Of a stretch of DNA of 64,000 nucleotides, positions 55,472 to 63,935 are shown in pieces (the first letter of the stretch is position 1; every line of letters starts with the position of its first letter). The notes beneath the pieces were generated by a model. The model saw nothing but the letters and a program-made list of their open reading frames with translations. It made no database searches and was not told where the DNA came from. Source of the stretch: Vibrio hannami (GTDB lineage Bacteria; Pseudomonadota; Gammaproteobacteria; Enterobacterales; Vibrionaceae); the NCBI RefSeq assembly GCF_029589055.1, contig NZ_JARQZP010000003.1:1612001-1676000 (forward strand), in the 5' to 3' direction. Position numbers and translations under genes: made by a program.

Positions 55472-55669
55472 TCAGTGATGCAACAGACCTAACTCTTCGG
55501 CCTCTTCCATCGTTAATCCACTTTCCTTAATTTCTCTCAACATCTCGATCCGACGGCGAGCTTCTGCGGATTTAACCTGTTTTCTTGATTGCTTGGAGTC
55601 TTCTTCCTTGAAGTCCCAGTTCGATGCAACTTTAGTGATTTCATCATGGTCAATAGAATTAATGGACAT
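55472..55669 (-). CDS. Small hypothetical protein, coiled-coil C terminus
   Basis: A 65-residue acidic/basic protein with a helical C terminus (SAEARRRIEMLREIKESGLTMEEAEELGLL). GGAGG with five-base spacing before ATG 55669 is a near-perfect ribosome site, so it is surely expressed. Loosely resembles the PA3496 envelope-integrity family in its RRRIE helix; not assigned. Last gene before the chromosome-2 origin region. Confidence 0.75.
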   Translation of the reverse strand: MSINSIDHDEITKVASNWDFKEEDSKQSRKQVKSAEARRRIEMLREIKESGLTMEEAEELGLLHH

Positions 55670-55675
55670 ATACAC

Positions 55676-56296
55676 CTCCGATTAAAACCATGTAGGGACA
55701 AGGTTTATGTAGCAAACGGGAATCCCCTTGTTAAGGAAAATCGATCAGGAATGTGAGCTGGGATTTGTTTCTGAGGAATGACTTATAAAATTATCAATTG
55801 GGCCTTTGCACTGTCGTAATTTCACTTATATTCTTAAAAGATTACGCGGCTAAAAAACAACAAGATTCAGATCTCATTTCTTGCGTTCTCGTCCCTTTCT
55901 AAAGTATGTCCAGGTTAACAATAGTAGATACAACTTCATCCGTCACAGGAAAAATGATCAAGGTGTCCATCAATTACACTTGATCATGCTTCCGGGGCGT
56001 TATCGGAAACATGATCAAGAAGAAAATCGCTTAAGATGCCCATTATTAGGGGCACATCCGCGATAGGAAATTACGGAGTCATCACAAGCTTGCTGGAAGA
56101 ATGATCAAGGGTGTAAGAAAATTTGGGTAAAAAAGGCGAAGTAACAAGTTACTCCGCCAAATAATCCATAACAATATGAATCTAACAATATGAGCCAATC
56201 TATCAATTTCATTAGAAAGGACAAAAGGTTGTCTATTCGGTATTTATTTTATTTATAGATGACCCAACAATTGTCAGGCAAATGTCAGCATTTTGT
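55676..56296. other. Intergenic region downstream of rctB with four 12-mer sites
   Basis: About 620 bases without a gene. It contains four 12-mer RctB-site matches: 55954-55965 (+), 55976-55987 (-), 56011-56022 (+) and 56101-56112 (+). No 39-mer is recognisable. Lies 3' to rctB, outside the core origin. Confidence 0.6.
55954..56112. repeat. Cluster of four RctB 12-mer sites downstream of rctB
   Basis: TGATCA cores begin at 55955, 55981, 56012 and 56102. Each carries the ATGATCAAG signature (second inverted) and therefore a Dam GATC. The gaps (26, 31, 90) are irregular, unlike the origin array, so this cluster more likely titrates or handcuffs RctB than starts replication (inference). Confidence 0.75.
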
Positions 56297-58273
56297 TTAG
56301 ATTCCGTTTGCTACATCATCTAAAGTTCTAAGAACCTCTTCGCTTATATGACCTTCATGGATCTGTTTGCAGATCTTTTTCCGAACAGCAAGGCCTGAAA
56401 TCAACTTTTCTATCGACAGATGCTTACTCTGAGCTTGTACGTTAAACAGCTCTATGGTTTTACTCAAAGTTTCATAAGTAACAACTTCTCCACCCACTCT
56501 CAGCCAGTCAAGCTTCTCCAGAAGCTCCTGACACTCATTCTGAATAGATGCGTGTGGATGACCAGTCATAGCCGAAAGAGCCGTTATGCTGCGTTCTAGG
56601 GCCTCTGGAGAGGTATACTTAGACAGGGTGATCGTCAACTCATCTGCATTGATCTCTACCAGGTGCTTTCTAAGTTTAACTCTTCGACCTAAACGCCCTT
56701 TAGGAGAGTTTTGTTTTCGTTGTATAGGTTCAAATTCACCATCAATAATCTCCGATAACTCTTCGAGCTTCTGCTTAGACAGCATTTCATTTCTAAGTGG
56801 ATTCGGTAGGGTTGGGGCCATATTCCGCTTACCAGCGTTAGTTGTACGTGCTCTTGAGTATCTAAGCACTTCTTCAACATCACATTTAATATCAACGCGA
56901 TAGTCTTTGGTTTTTCCTTTAGTCTCTTCCAACGTCAGGCTTAAATGATAACCCCACAAGTTGACTTCGAAGTACTCCTCACTCAGTTCGCCTTCAGAAA
57001 GCTTCTTAAGCTCCCTAATCAGTTCATTAGAGAAACGTCTCCACTCGATATTCCTTGCCAACTTTTGGTTTAAATCACTTAATAACATGCTATCCGTTAG
57101 CCTTCTGGACATACGGCTACGGAAGTATGAATACAACTGGAATACCAGCGTATGCTGCTTCAGAATTTCCGGTGGAAAAAGGAAAAAATAGTCTTTGGTC
57201 AGCAGTTCTTCATAAAACGAGGGTTCCCAAACCAGGATATACAGGTTTGGTTTGATCCTGATCTCTCCGGCAGCGTCTTCAGAAGGTGCTTCTTCGGATG
57301 CTGTGATGGTTCGGGCCAAGAACCGAAAGCGATCACTTTTAAACCCTTCGGGCATGTTTTCACTCAACCACTGCCCTGTAAGTTCATGTAGTTGAAAATC
57401 GGTAAATTCGATCCGATCTATACTTTCCCGGATCGAGTCGCGAGCAGGGCCACTATCCTTTTTTCCTCTCATAGAAAGGATGTCAGTGATGTATAACGGT
57501 GTCTTGTTAGGTACTTGCTTCGCGTTGATCTGATAGTCTTCCTGATGATGATCATGGTACTGAACGGTTAGCGTAAACAACGCAAACAGTGTCATTAGAT
57601 CATCAACTGTCATAATATTTTTAGAAGATCGTGTTTCAATTATCGCTCGGGATCCAGAGATAGATACCATTGATTTCTGGTAATTTTTTCTTGTTCTGGG
57701 TGGAGCAAGAGCCTGATCAATGATCCCTGCCCAATTTGCAGGAGATACAACAAACTGTTCTGACTCATCCTTCATTGCTGGTGGAGTTTGCAGCCCATAT
57801 TCTGTCAGTAGTTGCCGATTTACCTGGTTTTGAGCAAGGGCTTTGGAACGTTTTTGTTTTTCCGTTTGTTTTGTTGACTCTGTCATCAGGCTTGTAGCCC
57901 CCATAACTGAGACTAACTGAGCCGGATTTACAAAACGATGCAACATCGTTTTGCCTGCTAAACCTTCTTCAAATCTAACTGGAATTTGAGAAAATAGTCC
58001 AACATTCACTGCTGCACGTAACCTTTGTTGGATAGCTGCCCGTGTTAAATGACGATCTGTTGCTTCAACCAGTTCGGTAGTAGAAACGAAACCATCTTTG
58101 CTACTAAATCCACGTAATGAAATTAAGTTCAGAAGCTCTAATATGCTTTTAGTTACACCTTTGAAATGTTGATACTGCTCTATCCAGTCTACTGCACTTT
58201 CTGATACTTCAAAAAGGTGTCCATCCTTATGACTTCTAGGTGCTTTGATCAGTACCTTTTCTTCTGATTTCAT
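56297..58273 (-). CDS. rctB: Chromosome 2 replication initiator RctB
   Basis: A 658-residue protein, the exact length of V. cholerae RctB. It binds 12-mers to open oriC2 and 39-/29-mers to inhibit. The N-terminal half has helix-turn-helix-type domains (about 40-200, 250-480) and the C terminus the dimerisation/inhibitory region. RctB exists only in Vibrionaceae, so it fixes this as chromosome 2. ATG 58273. Its promoter contains a 29-mer (58293-58321) for negative autoregulation. Confidence 0.97.
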   Translation of the reverse strand: MKSEEKVLIKAPRSHKDGHLFEVSESAVDWIEQYQHFKGVTKSILELLNLISLRGFSSKDGFVSTTELVEATDRHLTRAAIQQRLRAAVNVGLFSQIPVRFEEGLAGKTMLHRFVNPAQLVSVMGATSLMTESTKQTEKQKRSKALAQNQVNRQLLTEYGLQTPPAMKDESEQFVVSPANWAGIIDQALAPPRTRKNYQKSMVSISGSRAIIETRSSKNIMTVDDLMTLFALFTLTVQYHDHHQEDYQINAKQVPNKTPLYITDILSMRGKKDSGPARDSIRESIDRIEFTDFQLHELTGQWLSENMPEGFKSDRFRFLARTITASEEAPSEDAAGEIRIKPNLYILVWEPSFYEELLTKDYFFLFPPEILKQHTLVFQLYSYFRSRMSRRLTDSMLLSDLNQKLARNIEWRRFSNELIRELKKLSEGELSEEYFEVNLWGYHLSLTLEETKGKTKDYRVDIKCDVEEVLRYSRARTTNAGKRNMAPTLPNPLRNEMLSKQKLEELSEIIDGEFEPIQRKQNSPKGRLGRRVKLRKHLVEINADELTITLSKYTSPEALERSITALSAMTGHPHASIQNECQELLEKLDWLRVGGEVVTYETLSKTIELFNVQAQSKHLSIEKLISGLAVRKKICKQIHEGHISEEVLRTLDDVANGI

Positions 58274-58292
58274 CCACTATCCAATTATTGTT

Positions 58293-58321
58293 AGCCGTAA
58301 TGTTGCTATAGTTCCGAAAGC
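58293..58321 (+). promoter_or_regulatory. 29-mer RctB site in the rctB promoter
   Basis: 29 bases from AGCCGTAATG to TTCCGAAAGC. It has the 39-mer ends (CCGTAAT...GTTCCG) with 10 internal bases missing, which is how the 29-mer is known to relate to the 39-mer. It lies 20 bases upstream of the rctB start and should mediate autorepression. Confidence 0.85.
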
Positions 58322-58480
58322 CTAAAGAAAAACAGATCATAAATAAAGGAAAATTTATTGTTCTTTTTAAACTGATCTTATTGTTTATATTGATCTATAT
58401 TGATTAAGTGATCTAATGATCTGTGAAAGAAAATGGTTGTAACTGTTTGATATGTAGGTGAAATGTGTTTTGGTTATTCA
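58322..58480. other. AT-rich DNA unwinding element with ATCA repeats
   Basis: TGAT (ATCA on the other strand) occurs at 58373, 58391, 58401, 58409 and 58417, the last four spaced 10, 8 and 8. RctB is reported to bind single-stranded ATCA repeats when melting V. cholerae oriC2. The stretch from 58321 to 58400 is strongly A/T rich. Confidence 0.7.
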
Positions 58481-58485
58481 GAAGC

Positions 58486-58611
58486 ATGATCAAGGCTTTA
58501 GCGGAATGATGATCAACATAGTTCCAGAACGATGATCAAACTTTCTCGAATCAATGATCATAGAGCTCCTGAAACCTTGATCATGAAATCTCCGGAAAAA
58601 TGATCATCATG
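58486..58611. repeat. Core origin array of six phased RctB 12-mers
   Basis: TGATCA cores begin at 58487, 58510, 58533, 58555, 58578 and 58601: spacing 23, 23, 22, 23, 23, so all lie on one face of the helix. Sites 1-4 and 6 are in the plus orientation (ATGATCA...), site 5 (58573-58584) is inverted but kept in phase by its palindromic core. Six regularly spaced 12-mers is the known minimal oriC2 arrangement. Confidence 0.95.
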
Positions 58612-58621
58612 TCAACACATG

Positions 58622-58630
58622 TTATCCACA
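58622..58630 (+). promoter_or_regulatory. DnaA box of oriC2
   Basis: TTATCCACA, exact consensus, 11 bases after the last 12-mer. Confidence 0.9.
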
Positions 58631-58691
58631 ACCTGAAGTGTGCTCTTTGGATGTAACCATTAATTTTTATATCTAAAACCTCCCCGAAAGA

Positions 58692-59079
58692 ATGATCAAG
58701 GGTGCAGAAATGTAACGCTATACGCTTGTTTGTTTATTTTCCGAGCGTCAATTGTTTTAATCAACGCAAAATCAGATGTTGTGGGGTAAGCATTAAAGAA
58801 CGAAAGCATGATCAAGTATCAAGAACTGTCGTTCGAATTTATCAAATCGTTCTCTTTTGCTAGGAAAAGGAAGCCTTCCCCTTACTCCATAAGACATCCA
58901 CCGTAATTGCAGCAAGAATTTACATGCTTCCGTATCCATTTAACCTTGATCATCGATCCGATCTTTGGATCTTTTGTTATTTATGACATTGATGAAATAT
59001 CAACCTATTTATTCCCTTGATCATGCTTCCTATTTCAACAAAATCTACGGAAAGATGATCAAGGAGCACCCTTGATCAT
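58692..59079. repeat. Six dispersed RctB 12-mers in the incII-like region
   Basis: Sites at 58692-58703 (+), 58808-58819 (+), 58942-58953 (-), 59013-59024 (-), 59055-59066 (+) and 59068-59079 (-). The last two form a facing pair only two bases apart. Irregular spacing separates them from the core array. Confidence 0.85.
58899..58937 (+). promoter_or_regulatory. 39-mer RctB inhibitory site 1
   Basis: 39 bases from CACCGTAATT to GCTTCCGTATCC. Found by comparing it with the second copy and the 29-mer: CCGTAAT at position 3 and TTCCG at position 30 coincide. Confidence 0.85.
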
Positions 59080-59141
59080 CTTTCCTATGTAAACACAAAC
59101 TCTTAACCAGAATCTCTTCGTTCTAGAGTCCAACTTTCATT

Positions 59142-59180
59142 GCCCGTAATTTAACCTTCTATAAGCATAGTTCCGGTAAC
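59142..59180 (+). promoter_or_regulatory. 39-mer RctB inhibitory site 2
   Basis: 39 bases from GCCCGTAATT to AGTTCCGGTAAC; same ends and register as site 1. Confidence 0.85.
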
Positions 59181-59188
59181 GTTTAGTA

Positions 59189-59203
59189 ATTTACATTGTA
59201 AAT
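59189..59203. promoter_or_regulatory. parS2 centromere site C (origin-proximal)
   Basis: ATTTACATTGTAAAT, exact NTTTACANTGTAAAN and a near-perfect palindrome, 8 bases after 39-mer 2 and 228 bases before parA2. Confidence 0.92.
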
Positions 59204-59431
59204 ATGTGACACTGTAATAATTCAAATCTGAAGAAGTTTACAGATGAAAGCATTAGATTTTGTGTTGTAAATTTTGAGCGAAAACTGTCGCTTTTATCAT
59301 CATTGAACGCTTTTTTATACATGAGGTAAATATATATGTGATATTACTCTATATTGTATGTTCAGCTTTTTATTGTTTAATGTTTTAAGTGCTGTACAAT
59401 ATTTGTATTGAGTCTCAAAACGGAAATAAAG

Positions 59432-60649
59432 ATGAAAAGAGAACAAACGATAGACAATTTATATCAGCTGGCTGAGATGACGAAACAGGTTCAGGCCGAT
59501 CGTATCGAAATTGTTTTGGAAGAGCGTAGTGATGATCACTTTCCTCCAATGTCAAAGGCGTTGATGGAAACCCGTTCTGGGCTAACGCGTCGCAAGCTAG
59601 ATGATGCGATTAGCAAATTGGAAGCTCAAGGTCATCAATTCACTAAGAATAATGCAAACCATTATTCTATCTCGTTACAAGAAGCTCATATGCTGATGGA
59701 CGCAGCTGGTGTTGCTAAGTTCCACTGAGCGTAAACCTAACTCAAATAACAAGCCCTGGGTTATCAATGTTCAGAACCAAAAGGGGGAACTGGTAAGTCA
59801 ATGACAGCTGTTCACCTTGCGGCTTGTTTGGCTCTCAACCTGGATAAAAGGTATCGCATTTGTTTAATCGACCTCGATCCTCAGGGCTCTTTGCGTCTGT
59901 TTTTGAATCCTCAAATCAGTACAGAGGATCATGATAATATCTATTCTGCAGTCGATATTATGCTGGATAACGTTCCAGAAGGTGTGGATGTAGACAATGA
60001 GTTTTTGAAGAAAAACGTATTGTTACCGACTCAGTACCCAAACCTAAAGACTATTTCAGCATTCCCTGAAGATGCTATGTTTAATGCAGAAGCGTGGCAA
60101 GACCTATCAGAAAATCAGTCCCTTGATATTGTTCGTTTGTTGAAGGAAAAGCTGATTGATAAGATCGCTGATGATTTTGACATTATTATGATTGATACCG
60201 GTCCTCACGTTGATCCTTTGGTTTGGAATGCAATGTACGCTTCAAATGCACTTCTTATTCCTTGTGCAGCCAAACGTCTTGATTGGGCTTCTACAGTAAA
60301 CTTCTTCCAGCACTTGCCTACCGTTTACGAAATGTTCCCGGACGACTGGAAAGGGCTTGAGTTTGTTCGACTTATGCCAACGATGTTTGAAGATGACAAT
60401 AAGAAGCAGGTATCTGTTCTGACTGAAATGAACTATCTTCTGAATGATCAGGTAATGATGGCTACTATCCCAAGAAGCCGGGCTTTTGAAACCTGTGCAG
60501 ATACGTATAGTACCGTATTTGATCTTACAGTCGGTGATTTCGAAGGGGGTAAGAAGACTCTTCTAAATGCACAGGATTGTGTACAAAAAAGTGCGCTAGA
60601 ATTAGAACGCGTATTACATAGCAACTGGTCTTCACTAAATCAGGAGTAA
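59432..60649 (+). pseudogene. parA: Chromosome 2 partition ATPase ParA2, read with two compensating indels
   Basis: A 405-residue Walker-type ATPase that moves chromosome 2 origins with ParB2. The N-terminal winged helix (MKREQTIDNLYQLAEM) and the ATPase half (LIDLDPQGSLRLFLNPQIS; IIMIDTGPHVDP) are in the same frame, but a TGA/TAA-filled stretch separates them. An extra T at 59726 (after TTCCAC) and one missing G in the run at 59783-59787 explain it; corrected, the gap reads ERKPNSNNKPWVINVQNQ then KGGTGKS, the Walker A loop. Two opposing indels 60 bases apart in an important gene point to sequencing error. ATG 59432 matches known ParA2. Confidence 0.92.
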
Positions 60650-60655
60650 AGGTAG

Positions 60656-61630
60656 ATGGCAGCAATTAAAACTTCTGAGTTGAATGCAAAGTTATTTGGT
60701 AAAGCCAACAAGCGTCGCGCAACAACACCTCAGGAAGCGCAAACCGCCGCTAAAGAAAAGGCGCAAGTTATTGAACTTGCAGTAGCAGGGCAGGAGATTG
60801 TCGAGTTTGAACTGATAAAAATTCCTGCAAACGAAATTGAATCACAAACTCTTGTATTCGAAGAAAATGCTCGTGAACAGTCGTTTCTTAACGAGCATGC
60901 ATTGTCTGATGTTCTGGTAACCTTAAAAGAAAGAGGGCAGCAATATCCGGCAGTAGGGCGTCGTAATGAACAGGGGAAAATCGAAGTTCTCGACGGTTCG
61001 CGTCGAAGAATGTCCTGTATTCTGGCTCAAAAAGACTTCCTTATTTATGTTGCTGAAAACATAAACACAGAACATTCCAAGTTTTTGTCAGATGTCGCTA
61101 ACGCGCATAAACCCCTATCTCTGTACGAACGTGGCAAAGAGATGCAGGCGAAGCTTGATTCCGGTGATGCGGAAGATCAAAAAGCATTGGCCAAAATGTT
61201 TCAGTGCAGTGAAGCGTTGGTCAGTGGCGCTTTGAAAGCAGCATCGCTGCCGTTGGAACTACTTCAGGCTTATCCAAACGTTGTTGATATTGGTCGACCT
61301 ACGATTGTTAAGCTACATAAGCTTTTCAGTGAGCTATCAGACGAAGGTCGAGCCGTTGTTCTTGAAAAGTGTAGAACGGAAGGAAAAGCCGTCTGGCAGG
61401 ATAGCGAAACACAAGGTGTTGCACGAGTAACTAAAGAAGTATCAGAACATATCGAGCAATGGATTAGCGAGTTTGCTCCGGCTAAGAAGAGTGCTCCAGC
61501 CAAGAAAGATCTTGTTAAAGGTAGGGCTAGTTTTACCAGAAAAGGCAGCAACCTTGCTATTAATCTTAAGAAGGTCGATGATTCAACGATGGAAGATATT
61601 CTAAACTTTATCGAATCCAGGCTTTCTTAA
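60656..61630 (+). CDS. parB: Chromosome 2 partition protein ParB2
   Basis: A 324-residue CTP-dependent DNA-clamp protein that loads at parS2. The ParB/Srx-type core includes ENAREQSF and LDGSRRRMSCIL (CTP-binding GxxRxxA-like), and a helix-turn-helix at about 180-225 (LAKMFQCSEALVSGALKAASLP) reads parS2. The C-terminal dimer domain is preceded by a Lys-rich linker (APAKKSAPAKKDLVKG). It starts 6 bases after parA2, with SD AGGAG in the parA2 end. Confidence 0.96.
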   Translation: MAAIKTSELNAKLFGKANKRRATTPQEAQTAAKEKAQVIELAVAGQEIVEFELIKIPANEIESQTLVFEENAREQSFLNEHALSDVLVTLKERGQQYPAVGRRNEQGKIEVLDGSRRRMSCILAQKDFLIYVAENINTEHSKFLSDVANAHKPLSLYERGKEMQAKLDSGDAEDQKALAKMFQCSEALVSGALKAASLPLELLQAYPNVVDIGRPTIVKLHKLFSELSDEGRAVVLEKCRTEGKAVWQDSETQGVARVTKEVSEHIEQWISEFAPAKKSAPAKKDLVKGRASFTRKGSNLAINLKKVDDSTMEDILNFIESRLS

Positions 61631-61648
61631 GCTCAACTTTTTTAACTT

Positions 61649-61672
61649 AAAGCCGCAGTAGCGGCTTTTTTT
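61649..61672 (+). terminator. Rho-independent terminator after parB2
   Basis: AAGCCGC-AGTA-GCGGCTTTTTTT. Confidence 0.92.
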
Positions 61673-61727
61673 GTACCTTGTGATAATATTCCATAACTCC
61701 GTTTAAACCCAGAGCAACGTAATCATC

Positions 61728-63766
61728 ATGCTACAGCCAATCGAATTTCTTCTTCAACTTCGTTCCAAACTAGAATTTTCTAGGCACAGAGTTGCCATTA
61801 TTTTAGAGGGGAGTGATGAATGGAAGCTTGAGCTCATTGGTCAGTATTTGTCACGAGCAGGTATAACAAATGCGACAAAGCTGGGTGGTAATGCGTACCC
61901 TTCAATAGAGTTACTTAGCTATAAACAGGGTCATCAGCTGCTTGGAGGTGAAAGGCAAGTATTGATTTACGATGATCAAGATGGCTTTGATGCTAATAGT
62001 TTTACTGCTTCGACTGGTTGCCTTGTCGGTGGTGGCATTCTATTTTTATTTTTAGACCAAAAAGGGGCGAGCAGTAGTACCCCGTGGCTTCGGGACGCTT
62101 TTAGCACGCTTGTGCATGTCAAACAGGGAGAGCTTGTTTCTGATAATTATCCGTATTCAAACGAGCAAGCCTTGCCGGATTATTCAGAGCAGAACTACGC
62201 TGTTGAGCATATACAGCATGTTTTAAGTGGTCATCGAAAGAGGCCGCTTGTAATGACTGCTGATAGGGGAGGGGAAAAAGCAGCGCGTTAGGGATCGCGG
62301 CTGCAAAAATGCTGCGGGACAAAACTGCGAGGATTTTGGTAACAGCACCTGCCAGGAAGTCGGTCGAACCACTTTTTGAACACGCGAAACGGCTACTGCC
62401 TGAAGCGTCAGTCAAGAACAATAGCCTGGTTGAGCACGAGGATTCTAGCTTAAGTTTTATTTCTCCTGATGAATTGCTTCAGACGAAACCTGTTTGCGAT
62501 CTCTTGCTTGTCGATGAAGCTTCAGCGATCCCACTCCCTATGCTGATTGCGATTACAGAGTCTTATCACCGAGTTGTTTTTTCAACAACAGTACATGGAT
62601 ACGAGGGGTGCGGAAGAGGATTTACTCTTAAGTTTTCAGAGTGGCTTAATACGCATCGTTCGGGCTGGAACTTATGCGAACTGAAGACGCCAATTCGCTG
62701 GGCTAAACACGATCCTCTAGAACAGTGGCTATTTGATACGTTTCTTCTGAATGCCGAAGCAGAGGCCTTGCCTGCGAATATTCTGTCTGCTGAAGAAGGC
62801 CTAAAGCTGAAGCTGATTTCTAAGGTTCGATTATCACAAGATCGAAAAATGGCACAGAGTAGCTTCGCTTTATTAGTTGCGGCCCATTACCAGACATCAC
62901 CAAATGATCTGATTCAGCTTTTGGAAGATGAGTCTACTAATCTCATTAATATCGAGATTCAAGGTGTTTTAGTTGGATGCCTGTTAGTTCAACTTGAAGG
63001 AGGAATGGAAGAAAAGCTTGTCGCTGATGTGGTATCCGGAAAACGCCGACCGAAAGGGCACATGATAGCTTCAACTTTGGCGACGCAATTTGGTATAGAG
63101 AAAGCTGCGTCGGAGCGATGTCTCAGAGTCATGCGTATTGCCATTCATCCTGATGCTCAAAGGCTGGGGTTAGGTTCAAAAGCGCTTGCCAGTCTAAATA
63201 ATTTAGCTGAACTAGATTTTGATTATCTAGCGACTAGTTTTGGTGTTACTTCTGAACTGTATCGATTCTGGCTTGATGCTGGTTTTCTGCCGGTTCGTCT
63301 TGGTGCGAAGCGCGATCCTGCCAGTGGTACTCACTCTATTTTGATGGTTCAAAAGGATTGTAAATCCGATTGGTTTGACTCAGTAACTCAGCATTTTTCA
63401 GAACAATTAATATCACTGCTTCCCGAAACATTTGCCAATACAGATTCAGAGTTACTTGGAATTATTTTATCAGGAGCCAGGACAAACTTAACCTATACTC
63501 AAAGCATCAACTTTCGGTTGATACAGAATTATTGTTTCGGTGCTGTAAGCTATGAAAGTGTTTTTTGGGAACTGTACAAAGCAGTGAACCAATATGCTAT
63601 TTCAAGTGAACATTCTATTCCGGCGATTATTGTTGCGAAAGTTCTTCAGAGAGCAGGTTGGCAACAAGTAGCCTCAAGTTTTGGCTTAACTGGCCGAAAA
63701 CATGTAGAACAACAACTTAAAAATGAAATCGCTTTATGCCTAAATTTACAGTGTAAAGTGAAATAA
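61728..63766 (+). pseudogene. tmcA: tRNA(Met) cytidine acetyltransferase TmcA, frameshifted at Walker A
   Basis: TmcA forms N4-acetylcytidine at the wobble position of elongator tRNA-Met using acetyl-CoA and ATP. The first frame (187 residues) ends just inside the helicase P-loop (VMTADRGGEKAAR) and the second begins MLRDKTARILVTAPARKS. One base is missing next to 62270; restoring it gives TADRG-x-GKSSALGIAAAKM, the expected Walker A, and a single 679-residue frame. Later motifs are intact: LLLVDEASAIPL (Walker B/DEAS), FSTTVHGYEG, and the GNAT acetyltransferase part (CLRVMRIAIHPDAQRLGLGS). Most likely a sequencing error. Confidence 0.9.
63744..63758. promoter_or_regulatory. parS2 centromere site D (inside tmcA 3' end)
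   Basis: ATTTACAGTGTAAAG within the last codons of tmcA (Leu-Gln-Cys-Lys); core TTTACAGTGTAAA exact. Confidence 0.88.
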
Positions 63767-63794
63767 TTAGAGATTCCCGTTGGTTAGGTTCGTA

Positions 63795-63809
63795 GTTTAC
63801 AGTGTAAAT
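63795..63809. promoter_or_regulatory. parS2 centromere site E
   Basis: GTTTACAGTGTAAAT, exact core, intergenic. Confidence 0.9.
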
Positions 63810-63820
63810 CGACACTACAA

Positions 63821-63835
63821 ATTTACACTGTAAAT
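63821..63835. promoter_or_regulatory. parS2 centromere site F
   Basis: ATTTACACTGTAAAT, exact core, 26 bases (start to start) from site E; three sites fall within 92 bases. Confidence 0.92.
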
Positions 63836-63935
63836 CTAATGAGTGATGTATGGCTTGTTTTTAAGCAAAATATCAACAAAAAGTATCATTTATTGGATAG
63901 ACTGTTTGTGCAGCGATATACGGATTAGCAATACT

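Larger units (their letters stand above)
58274..59210. other. Chromosome 2 replication origin (oriC2) with incompatibility region
   Basis: About 940 bases between divergent rctB and parA2. In order: 29-mer in the rctB promoter (58293-58321), AT-rich unwinding segment with TGAT/ATCA repeats (58322-58480), six phased 12-mers (58486-58611), DnaA box (58622-58630), then the incII-like half with six more 12-mers (58692-59079), two 39-mers (58899-58937, 59142-59180) and a parS2 site (59189-59203). No ORF in the rctA position looks real; V. cholerae rctA is itself poorly conserved. Confidence 0.95.

Noticed and set aside
55881-56066. 61-residue plus-strand ORF in the gap after rctB
   Set aside because: It runs through three of the four 12-mer sites and has no ribosome site; better explained as non-coding.
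55988-56090. 39-mer in the cluster downstream of rctB (CTTCCGG and ATTACGG present)
   Set aside because: The two half-motifs are not at 39-mer spacing in either orientation.
58700-59180. rctA-like ORF between the origin array and parA2
   Set aside because: No frame of useful length with a ribosome site; the stretch is filled with 12-mers and 39-mers.
59230-59250. Seventh parS2 (AAGTTTACAGATGAAAGC)
   Set aside because: Only the left half matches; TGTAAA is replaced by ATGAAA.
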